This document shows positions 7,972 to 13,217 of a stretch of DNA of 14,111 nucleotides, one piece after another. Made by a program: the position numbers and the translations under genes. Source of the DNA: an uncultured Collinsella sp. GTDB lineage: Bacteria > Actinomycetota > Coriobacteriia > Coriobacteriales > Coriobacteriaceae. Below the pieces are notes generated by a model. It had not been told where the DNA came from, searched no databases, and saw only the letters and a program-made list of their open reading frames with translations. Within the stretch, counting starts at the first letter, position 1. The number at the start of each line of letters is the position of its first letter. The stretch lies in assembly GCA_902490405.1 (NCBI GenBank), contig CABUDS010000044.1, positions 1 to 14,111 of the forward strand. The letters are read 5' to 3'.

Positions 7972-8027
7972 GTGTATTGACCGTATATACGGCGCCTGCC
8001 GTGTTTCGCTCAGATCGAGGAGTAGCC

Positions 8028-8945
8028 ATGGATCTGCCCATCAGCTTGCAAGACATCACGTATGCCGAGAACTATCTGGCGCAGGGCGACCTGGCCACGG
8101 CGACGCCGCTGTTGGAGCGTCTGGTTGAGCTCGCCGAGGAGTATATCGATGCCGAGTGCAAGACGGAGGAGAAGCGCCAGTACTTTAGCTTCGATAGCAA
8201 GTTTGAGCGTCTGGCCTACCGCCGCGTGGAAAAGGATCCGCGCGAGCTGGTGCAGGTCGAGGTGCCCTTTGATCGCCTGTATTCCGACATGGCGTATGCC
8301 TACATTCGCCAGCAGGATTATGTGAGCGCTCGTAATGCCCTGATGCAGGCCGTACGCTGGGACCCCATGAACTGCAACTATCGCCTGGATCTGGCCGAGC
8401 TGTTCCGTGCGCTCGAGGACAAGCAGGAATGGGCATCGCTCTCGTTCTCGGTACTGGAGCGTGCGAGCGATGGCAAGTGCGCCGCCCGCGCCTACGCCAA
8501 TCTAGGTCAGTACTTCTTGGAGCCCGAGACCGAGAACGTCTCGGCGGCTGTGGGTTGCGCGCGTCTGGCGCTGCGCTTGGCCCCTGGCGATGCGCATACG
8601 ACGCGCCTGCTCAACAAGATCCATACTGCCTATCCGGATGCCGCCGATGAGAGCGACGACCACGTGATGGGTGAACTGGCCCTGCAAGGCGTGCCGACCT
8701 CGCCTTCGGCCGAGATTGCCATCTGCCTGATTATGTGCGCGACCGATGCTGCAAGCGACGGCGACAAGCAGGAGGCGACGCGCCTGACGGTGCGTGCTCG
8801 CGACTTGGTGGGCGAGGAGGCCTGCGCGGCGATTATCAAACTGGTGCGCGAGAGCGACGCCGAGCTCAATGCTGAGCGCAAGGCAAAGCGCGACGCCGCG
8901 GGCTCAAACGCCGATGGCGCCAAGGAGGCCGGCGATGCCCAGTAA
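8028..8945 (+). CDS. TPR-like repeat protein
   Basis: This 305-residue soluble protein appears built from helical hairpins of the tetratricopeptide type. Visible units include ENYLAQGDLATATPLLERLV near the start, AYAYIRQQDYVSARNALMQA (about 93-112) with WDPMNCNYRLDLAELFRAL after it, ARAYANLGQYFL, and VGCARLALRLAPGDAHTTRL, each with the A/Y/G/A spacing of TPR helices. Such repeats mediate protein-protein contacts; no enzymatic domain is visible. The last 40 residues are a charged Ala/Lys/Glu/Asp-rich tail (AELNAERKAKRDAAG). ATG 8028 follows GAGGAG (8017-8022) by five bases. Its stop overlaps the smpB start by 11 bases, so the two are translationally coupled and co-expressed. A link to trans-translation or RNA quality control is only suggested by that coupling. 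Confidence 0.8.
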   Translation: MDLPISLQDITYAENYLAQGDLATATPLLERLVELAEEYIDAECKTEEKRQYFSFDSKFERLAYRRVEKDPRELVQVEVPFDRLYSDMAYAYIRQQDYVSARNALMQAVRWDPMNCNYRLDLAELFRALEDKQEWASLSFSVLERASDGKCAARAYANLGQYFLEPETENVSAAVGCARLALRLAPGDAHTTRLLNKIHTAYPDAADESDDHVMGELALQGVPTSPSAEIAICLIMCATDAASDGDKQEATRLTVRARDLVGEEACAAIIKLVRESDAELNAERKAKRDAAGSNADGAKEAGDAQ

Positions 8946-9405
8946 GCGCGAGCGCAAGCTCATCTCCAAGAATCGCTCGGCACACCACGAGTACTTTATC
9001 GATGAGACCTTTGAGTGCGGCATTGAGCTGAGTGGCACTGAGGTCAAGTCGATTCGCGAGCGCGCGTGCCAGATCACCGACACCTTTGCACTGATCCGTG
9101 GCGGCGAGTGCTGGCTCGTGGGTCTGCATATTCACCCTTATAGCCATGGTGGCGTGTGGAACCGCGACCCTGATCGCCGTCGTCGTCTGCTGCTGCACCG
9201 CAAGGAGATTGACTTTCTCGACGGCAAACTTCGTAACCGTGGTTATGCGCTGGTACCGTTGGAGCTCTACTTTAATACCGACGGCCGCGTAAAGCTGCTG
9301 CTGGGCCTAGGCCGCGGCAAGAAGCTTTACGACAAGCGCGAGGATATGGCCAAGCGCGATGTTCAACGCGAGATTGACCGCGCACTTAAGGAGCGTAATC
9401 GCTAG
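8935..9405 (+). CDS. smpB: SsrA-binding protein SmpB
   Basis: SmpB binds the tRNA-like end of tmRNA and brings it to ribosomes stalled on broken messages. The 156-residue protein is normal length and shows the family order throughout: KLISKNRSAHHEYFID, ETFECGIELSGTEVKSIRE, the oligonucleotide-binding barrel strands with HIHPYSHGG, DPDRRRRLLLHRKEI, and a basic C-terminal tail (GRGKKLYDKREDMAKRD) that enters the ribosomal mRNA channel. ATG 8935 lies six bases after AAGGAGG (8922-8928), inside the last codons of the upstream TPR-like gene. No ssrA gene follows within the 208 bases before the next gene. In many bacteria smpB lies directly after rnr, whose end is about 8.5 kb upstream here. Confidence 0.97.
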   Translation: MPSKRERKLISKNRSAHHEYFIDETFECGIELSGTEVKSIRERACQITDTFALIRGGECWLVGLHIHPYSHGGVWNRDPDRRRRLLLHRKEIDFLDGKLRNRGYALVPLELYFNTDGRVKLLLGLGRGKKLYDKREDMAKRDVQREIDRALKERNR

Positions 9406-9417
9406 GCGCTCTGTGTA

Positions 9418-9484
9418 AGTTGCGGTGGAATACGGACTGTTTTGCCTGTTTGAGGGGCTATTCAGTCCCTATTTCACCGCAACT
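9418..9484. repeat. Family 3 long palindrome after smpB
   Basis: The arms AGTTGCGGTGGAATA (9418-9432) and TATTTCACCGCAACT (9470-9484) pair over 15 bp with one G-T. After a C/C mismatch, GGACTG (9434-9439) pairs with CAGTCC (9463-9468). The 23-base loop is asymmetric and contains TTTTGCCTGTTTGAGGGGC. It is too long and lacks a T-tail for a simple terminator, and is better read as a dispersed palindromic repeat or small structured RNA. Only one copy is in this window. Confidence 0.7.
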
Positions 9485-9511
9485 GCGGGCGTCTCATCTT
9501 GCTTATACTGT

Positions 9512-9531
9512 TTTGACACATATGTCTCAAA
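9512..9531. promoter_or_regulatory. 20-bp palindrome, candidate operator
   Basis: TTTGACACATATGTCTCAAA is symmetric at all but one base pair (18 of 20 positions). A -10-like TATACT lies just before it at 9504-9509, though no good -35 stands at the right distance, and a terminator hairpin starts two bases after it. The size and symmetry suit a dimeric repressor site. Confidence 0.4.
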
Positions 9532-9532
9532 G

Positions 9533-9562
9533 GCGGCGTCCGTTATGGGCGCCGCTTTTTTT
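9533..9562 (+). terminator. Intrinsic terminator upstream of the flavin reductase gene
   Basis: GCGGCGTCC (9533-9541) pairs with GGGCGCCGC (9547-9555), with one G-T, around a GTTAT loop, and seven T's follow (9556-9562). It can end smpB transcription, or act as a leader terminator for the next gene, which starts 51 bases later. Confidence 0.85.
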
Positions 9563-9613
9563 GTGGGTACATACATCCATGAGGTTCCAACCCGGGTTAG
9601 GGGAGTGATTGTT

Positions 9614-10117
9614 ATGGACAAAACTGCGTTCTTTACCATGCCGAGCGGTCTGTACGTGGTGAGCGCCGCGGCAGACGGGCTGCGCGCCGGCTGCGTCATC
9701 AACACTGCGGTGCAGGTGACGTCCATGCCGCCGCGCATTTCGGTTGCCGTGAACAAGGACAACGTCACCTCGGGCGTCATCGCTTCGGCCAAAGCGTTCG
9801 CGCTGACCGTGATCGATCAGACGGCCGATATGCTCTATATCGGTAACTTTGGGTTCCGCACCAGCAGCGACTATGACAAGTTTGCCAAGTACGAGACTCG
9901 CGAGACTGCTCTCGGCATGCCTTATGTGCCCGAGCATGCGGCGGCGCTGTTTAGCTGCCGTTTGATCGACACTGTGGATGTGGGCACGCATCTACTGTTT
10001 ATCGGCGAGGTCGAGGATGCCGAGCGCCTAAGCGACGAGACGCCGCTCACCTACGATTACTACCATAAGGTCCTGAAGGGCAAGACGCCTCCGAAGGCGT
10101 CCTCGTATCAAGGCTAG
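9614..10117 (+). CDS. Flavin reductase family protein (FMN-binding)
   Basis: This 167-residue protein has the FMN-binding split-barrel fold of flavin reductases. It starts MDKTAFFTMPSGLYVVSA, has the flavin-site strand GCVINTAVQVTSMPPRISVAV and NKDN, and ends DYYHKVLKGKTPPKASSY. That tail is characteristic of the flavin-reductase half of high-molecular-weight rubredoxins, where a rubredoxin domain follows it in the same chain. Here the chain stops and a separate rubredoxin gene starts 90 bases later. In anaerobes such pairs pass electrons from NAD(P)H through FMN and rubredoxin to flavodiiron proteins that reduce O2 or NO. ATG 9614 follows GGGAG (9601-9605); the reading frame is open upstream to 9425 but that stretch covers a terminator and repeat. 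No flavodiiron gene is visible in the window. Confidence 0.85.
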   Translation: MDKTAFFTMPSGLYVVSAAADGLRAGCVINTAVQVTSMPPRISVAVNKDNVTSGVIASAKAFALTVIDQTADMLYIGNFGFRTSSDYDKFAKYETRETALGMPYVPEHAAALFSCRLIDTVDVGTHLLFIGEVEDAERLSDETPLTYDYYHKVLKGKTPPKASSYQG

Positions 10118-10134
10118 AAATGTTTTAAAAATAC

Positions 10135-10162
10135 TTGCATTATATTATTGAGAATCTATACT
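10135..10162 (+). promoter_or_regulatory. Promoter of the rubredoxin gene
   Basis: TTGCAT (10135-10140), a 16-base spacer and TATACT (10157-10162) lie in a conspicuous AT-rich island (about 10118-10170). The spacer holds TTATATTATTGAGAA (10140-10154), which matches 10 of the 14 defined positions of the PerR box consensus. A Fur-family regulator would fit an oxygen-defence role, but the match is imperfect. The ribosome site GAGGAG lies at 10195-10200. Confidence 0.55.
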
Positions 10163-10206
10163 GATAAATGAAGTACATCACCAGTCGCGTTCGAGAGGAG
10201 AACATC

Positions 10207-10350
10207 ATGGCTGAGGAGAAGAAGACGTATAAGTTCGTGTGCGTCGTTTGCGGTTACGAGGTTGAGGTCGATACGCCCGAGCTGCCCGAGGATTATGTGT
10301 GCCCGGTGTGCGGCGTCGGTCCCGATCAGTTTGAGCTCGTCGAGGAGTAG
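10207..10350 (+). CDS. Small rubredoxin-like protein
   Basis: This 47-residue protein is almost only an iron site: Cys12-x2-Cys15 (FVCVVCGYEVEV) and Cys32-x2-Cys35 (YVCPVCGVGPDQFELVEE) would bind one Fe in a rubredoxin knuckle pair. The stretch between the pairs is 16 residues, much shorter than in classical 52-54-residue rubredoxins, and nearer to the rubredoxin-like modules of rubrerythrins. The CPVCGVGPDQFE ending is typical. It likely takes electrons from the flavin reductase encoded just upstream and passes them to an O2-, peroxide- or NO-reducing enzyme. ATG 10207 follows GAGGAG (10195-10200). It has its own promoter and terminator, so it can be made independently of the reductase. Confidence 0.88.
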   Translation: MAEEKKTYKFVCVVCGYEVEVDTPELPEDYVCPVCGVGPDQFELVEE

Positions 10351-10391
10351 CTCGCAGACACACGGCGAAAGCCGAACATAGCTCTGTCCAA

Positions 10392-10425
10392 GGGCCCCGG
10401 TCGAATTCTCGGCCGGGGCCCTTTT
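10392..10425 (+). terminator. Terminator after the rubredoxin gene
   Basis: GGGCCCCGG (10392-10400) pairs perfectly with CCGGGGCCC (10413-10421) around a 12-base loop, and TTTT follows. The stem is strong and the T-tract short. Confidence 0.75.
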
Positions 10426-10487
10426 CCTCCGTCGCCAAGGGATCACGGTTGCTGTTGACCGATCCTGTCTGTTGTGAGTCCGGCCGA

Positions 10488-10556
10488 CCGTTTGTCTCAA
10501 TCTGTAACATCTAACGGCGAAAACGGGGTCTATCTGTTACAGATCGAGACAAACGG
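10488..10556. repeat. Family 1 palindromic repeat, copy A
   Basis: The 22-base arms 10488-10509 (CCGTTTGTCTCAATCTGTAACA) pair with 10535-10556 with one mismatch. The asymmetric core begins TCTAACGG and contains GAAAACGGGG. It is the first half of a tandem doublet with copy B. The 307-base gap 10351-10657 between the convergent rubredoxin and mntH genes holds a terminator and this doublet, and no gene. Confidence 0.9.
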
Positions 10557-10574
10557 AGCTGTCCCTCGGAATGA

Positions 10575-10629
10575 TCTCGATCTGTAACATCTAGACATCA
10601 AAACCGGCTCCACACGTTACAGATCGAGA
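10575..10629. repeat. Family 1 palindromic repeat, copy B
   Basis: The 14-base arms TCTCGATCTGTAAC (10575-10588) and GTTACAGATCGAGA (10616-10629) pair perfectly. The core is TCTAGACATCAAAACCGGCTC. Both arms lie exactly 80 bases after their counterparts in copy A, and the core has the same orientation. Confidence 0.9.
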
Positions 10630-10657
10630 CGTTTGCCTGGGTAGGTGCCCCGTCCCA

Positions 10658-11914
10658 TTACATCCCTGTCAACAACACGACATCGAGAATCGTCACGATG
10701 ACACCGATTCCTACGAGCAGCGTGTTGAGCGGGCGCGAGTTGGCGTATTTGCCCATGACGCGGCGTGAGCTGGTGAGCCGTATAAGCACAAAGACCGTAA
10801 TCGGCAGCTGAAGCGACAGCAGCGCCTGGCTCCAGATGAGGCCCTCAAAGGGATTTTTGACGACCAGGCAGGCAACAACTGCGCCGGCAAAGCAGAGTGC
10901 CACGCCAACCGATGAGTGTCGGTCGTGGATGTCGTATTCCTCATCAAACATGCCTGCCGTAATGGTTCCCGCGGCCATGCCCGCCGTAACGCTGCTCGAG
11001 AGCCCCGCAAACAGCAGTGCCACTGCAAAGATAATCGAGCTCGCCGGGCCCAGGATGGGGGAGAGTGTGGCTGCTGCGACGGTGAGGTCGTCTACGACCA
11101 TGCCGTGCGCAAAGAAGGTCGTTGCGGCCAGGATGACCATTGCCGAGTTGATTGCCCAGCCCACGCCCATCGAAAAGAGCGTGTCGAAGAGCTCGTAGCG
11201 CAGGCGTTCTTCGATAACTTGCTCGCCTTGGCCTTCGAAGTGCATGGATTGGATGACCTCGGAGTGCAGAAAAAGGTTGTGGGGCATAACGACCGCACCC
11301 AGGACACTCACGATAATCGCGGCAGAGCCAGTGGGCATACTGGGCGTGATCCAGCTTGCGGCGGCCTGCGGCCAGTCGACCTTGACCAGCGCAAGCTCGG
11401 CCAAAAACGAGAGTCCTACCACGCCGACGAAGGCGATGATCCATCGCTCGGCGCGCTTGTAGGAGCTCGTCATGAGCATCGCCATCGATACTGCCGCCAC
11501 GATGACGCAGCCCGCGCGCACGGGCAGCCCAAAGAGCATTTGAAGGGCAATCGCGCCGCCCAGGACTTCGGCCATGGCGGTGGCGATGGTCGCGAGATAG
11601 GCGCTGCCGAGCACCGCGCGTCCCACGATGCGGGGGAGGTAACGTGTCGTGGCCTCGGCAAGGCAGGCGCCCGTGGCGATACCCAGGTGCGCCGCGTTGT
11701 GCTGCAGCACAATGAGCATAATCGTGGACAGCGTGACGATCCACAGCAGCGCGTAGCCAAACTGCGAGCCCGCGGCCATATTGGAGGCCCAGTTGCCCGG
11801 GTCGATAAAGCCGACGGTCACAAGCAGCCCGGGGCCGATATGCCGCGCAATATCTAGGCCTCCGTGACCACCGGTGCGTCGGGAGCCAAAGTGTTGTTTG
11901 AGATGGTTGAGCAT
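10658..11914 (-). CDS. mntH: NRAMP-family Mn(II)/Fe(II) transporter
   Basis: This 418-residue integral membrane protein of the NRAMP family imports divalent transition metal, mainly Mn(II), with protons. The helix-1 metal site is DPGN at residues 38-41 (GFIDPGNWASNMAAGS). The helix-6 site is Ala207 and Met210 in GAVVMPHNLFLHSE; that methionine marks true Mn/Fe transporters and is lost in the Mg or Al branches. Around eleven hydrophobic segments are visible. I start at ATG 11914 because CAGGAG stands seven bases upstream on its strand; an in-frame ATG at 11950 lacks a ribosome site and precedes a non-conserved stretch. It follows gpmA on the same strand with a 75-base gap and no clear terminator, so the two may share a transcript. 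No Mn-sensing riboswitch or MntR box was recognised in that gap. Confidence 0.93.
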   Translation of the reverse strand: MLNHLKQHFGSRRTGGHGGLDIARHIGPGLLVTVGFIDPGNWASNMAAGSQFGYALLWIVTLSTIMLIVLQHNAAHLGIATGACLAEATTRYLPRIVGRAVLGSAYLATIATAMAEVLGGAIALQMLFGLPVRAGCVIVAAVSMAMLMTSSYKRAERWIIAFVGVVGLSFLAELALVKVDWPQAAASWITPSMPTGSAAIIVSVLGAVVMPHNLFLHSEVIQSMHFEGQGEQVIEERLRYELFDTLFSMGVGWAINSAMVILAATTFFAHGMVVDDLTVAAATLSPILGPASSIIFAVALLFAGLSSSVTAGMAAGTITAGMFDEEYDIHDRHSSVGVALCFAGAVVACLVVKNPFEGLIWSQALLSLQLPITVFVLIRLTSSRRVMGKYANSRPLNTLLVGIGVIVTILDVVLLTGM

Positions 11915-11989
11915 GGTGCGCTCCTGTGTATGGGCGGCGTGACGTCGCATCTGGGCCGTGCGGCGCCACGCGTCGGTTTTGGGTTGGGG

Positions 11990-12763
11990 CTACTTGTGTG
12001 CTTTGCCCTGATTGGCCACGGCGTCGATCTTGGCGGCGATGGTCGCCGGGTCGCCGATGTAGCGCTTGTCGAGGACGTTGAAATCGGTGTCGAAGGTGTA
12101 GACGAGCGGCACGCCGGTGGGGATGTTGACCTTGAGGATCTCCTCGGGCGTGAGGTGCTCGAGCTTCATGACGAGTGAGCGCAGGGAGTTGCCGTGTGCG
12201 GCGATGAGTACGCGCTTGCCGGCGAGCATCTGGGGGCGAATCTCGTCTTCGAAATAAGGCCAGGCGCGGGCGATCGTGTCCTTGAGGCACTCGGTATAGG
12301 GCAGCTGATCGGGCGCGACGTCACGGTATTGCTCCTGGGTGTGGGGATCGCGCGCGTCGTCCGGTTCGAGTGCCGGCGGGCAGACATCGAAGGAGCGGCG
12401 CCAGATGAGCACCTGCTCGTCGCCGTGCTCCGCTGCGGCATCGGCCTTGTTGAGACCCTGCAACGCTCCGTAGTGGCGCTCGTTGAGCTTCCAGGATTTG
12501 ATGACGGGCAACCACTCGCGATCCATTTGGCCGAGCACGATGTCGAGGGTGTGAATTGCGCGCTTGAGACGCGAGGTGTAGCAGACGTCGAAGTCGAAGC
12601 CCGCTTCTTTGAGGGCTCGACCGCCTGCTGCGGCTTCTTCGCGGCCCGTGTCGGTGAGTTCTACGTCGGTCCAGCCGGTGAACAGGTTGAGTTTGTTCCA
12701 CTCGGATTCTCCGTGACGGATAAGGACAAGTTGCATTGTCTGTCGGTCTGCTCGGTGCGCCAT
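11990..12763 (-). CDS. gpmA: 2,3-bisphosphoglycerate-dependent phosphoglycerate mutase
   Basis: GpmA interconverts 3- and 2-phosphoglycerate in glycolysis through a phosphohistidine. The 257-residue protein has the phosphoacceptor His17 in LIRHGESEWN, TSRLKRAIHT, the acid Glu95 in KLNERHYGALQGLNK, and the second catalytic histidine His190 in AAHGNSLRSL. The FTGWTDVELTDTG loop and YTECLKDTIAR are also standard for the cofactor-dependent class. The start ATG 12763 has AAGGAGG five bases upstream on its strand (12769-12775); starting instead at Met10 would give the more usual N-terminus MQLVLIRHGE, but that codon lacks a ribosome site. A promoter lies at 12816-12844. The cofactor-dependent enzyme needs no manganese, unlike GpmI, which is of note beside a manganese importer gene. 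Confidence 0.95.
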   Translation of the reverse strand: MAHRADRQTMQLVLIRHGESEWNKLNLFTGWTDVELTDTGREEAAAGGRALKEAGFDFDVCYTSRLKRAIHTLDIVLGQMDREWLPVIKSWKLNERHYGALQGLNKADAAAEHGDEQVLIWRRSFDVCPPALEPDDARDPHTQEQYRDVAPDQLPYTECLKDTIARAWPYFEDEIRPQMLAGKRVLIAAHGNSLRSLVMKLEHLTPEEILKVNIPTGVPLVYTFDTDFNVLDKRYIGDPATIAAKIDAVANQGKAHK

Positions 12764-12815
12764 AGGGGCCTCCTTGATCTGGCACGGTGTGCGTGCCGTT
12801 TGCTTGACGCCGCAA

Positions 12816-12844
12816 AGGATACCCGTTTTAAGCTTAAAAGTTAA
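12816..12844 (-). promoter_or_regulatory. gpmA promoter with a palindrome in the spacer
   Basis: On the minus strand, TTAACT (12844-12839), a 17-base spacer and TATCCT (12821-12816) make a fair promoter, 53 bases before the gpmA start codon. The spacer is occupied by the perfect 14-bp palindrome TTTTAAGCTTAAAA (12826-12839), a plausible repressor site. Confidence 0.5.
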
Positions 12845-12900
12845 CCAAGACTAACAAAATTGTTGTATTTGAATAGGATGGTGAAAGGGGGCTGCCGAAA

Positions 12901-12959
12901 TGTCTCGATCTGTAACAACTAGGGATGGAAATTGGGCCTAGGTGTTACAGATTGAGACA
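12901..12959. repeat. Family 1 palindromic repeat, copy C
   Basis: The arms TGTCTCGATCTGTAACA (12901-12917) and TGTTACAGATTGAGACA (12943-12959) pair over 17 bp with one G-T-type difference. After a mismatch the stem goes on with CTAGG (12919-12923) / CCTAG (12937-12941). The 454-base gap 12764-13217 between the divergent gpmA and gltB genes holds the gpmA promoter, copies C and D, and a dyad upstream of gltB, and no gene. Confidence 0.9.
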
Positions 12960-12981
12960 AACCAAAACCGTCCTGCAGAAA

Positions 12982-13038
12982 ATCTCAATCCGTAACATCT
13001 AGGGGCCAAAATCGGCTCCTCCTGTTACAGATTGAGAT
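12982..13038. repeat. Family 1 palindromic repeat, copy D
   Basis: The arms ATCTCAATCCGTAACA (12982-12997) and TGTTACAGATTGAGAT (13023-13038) pair with one mismatch. The core TCTAGGGGCCAAAATCGGCTC closely matches copy B. Its arms lie exactly 80 bases after those of copy C. Confidence 0.9.
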
Positions 13039-13117
13039 GTTTGAAGCGGTGAACTTACAAGCTGAACTTGGGGACTGACGTACACGTTTGATGGCAAGAC
13101 GTTGATGGCCGGCGTGC

Positions 13118-13149
13118 GTTACGCGATTGTTTCGAAACGGGCGGGAAAC
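13118..13149. promoter_or_regulatory. Symmetric GTTAC/GAAAC array upstream of gltB, candidate nitrogen-control site
   Basis: The order is GTTAC (13118-13122), six bases, GTTTC (13129-13133), GAAAC (13134-13138), six bases, GAAAC (13145-13149). The centre is a perfect 10-bp palindrome and each outer element sits 11 bp, one helical turn, from its inner partner. Actinobacterial GlnR sites are built from GTnAC and GaAAC elements with six-base spacing, and glutamate synthase is a nitrogen-control target. The arrangement is not the standard GlnR order, so the regulator is unknown. Confidence 0.4.
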
Positions 13150-13217
13150 ACAACGGGCCGGCGATGCTCATAGTATGCCTAGTCAACTGACTGTCTAATA
13201 TCTAGGGGAGGATCGCG

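Noticed and set aside
9406..9613. A tmRNA (ssrA) gene after smpB
   Set aside because: The gap is only 208 bases and holds two hairpins and a palindrome; no tRNA-like acceptor end or tag-peptide reading frame is visible.
10944..12290. A 448-codon minus-strand frame and a 313-codon plus-strand frame over mntH/gpmA
   Set aside because: Both are shadows of mntH and gpmA in other frames with low-complexity composition.
10488..13038. CRISPR array
   Set aside because: The repeats are palindromic doublets 2.3 kb apart, not a series with short unique spacers, and no cas genes are present.
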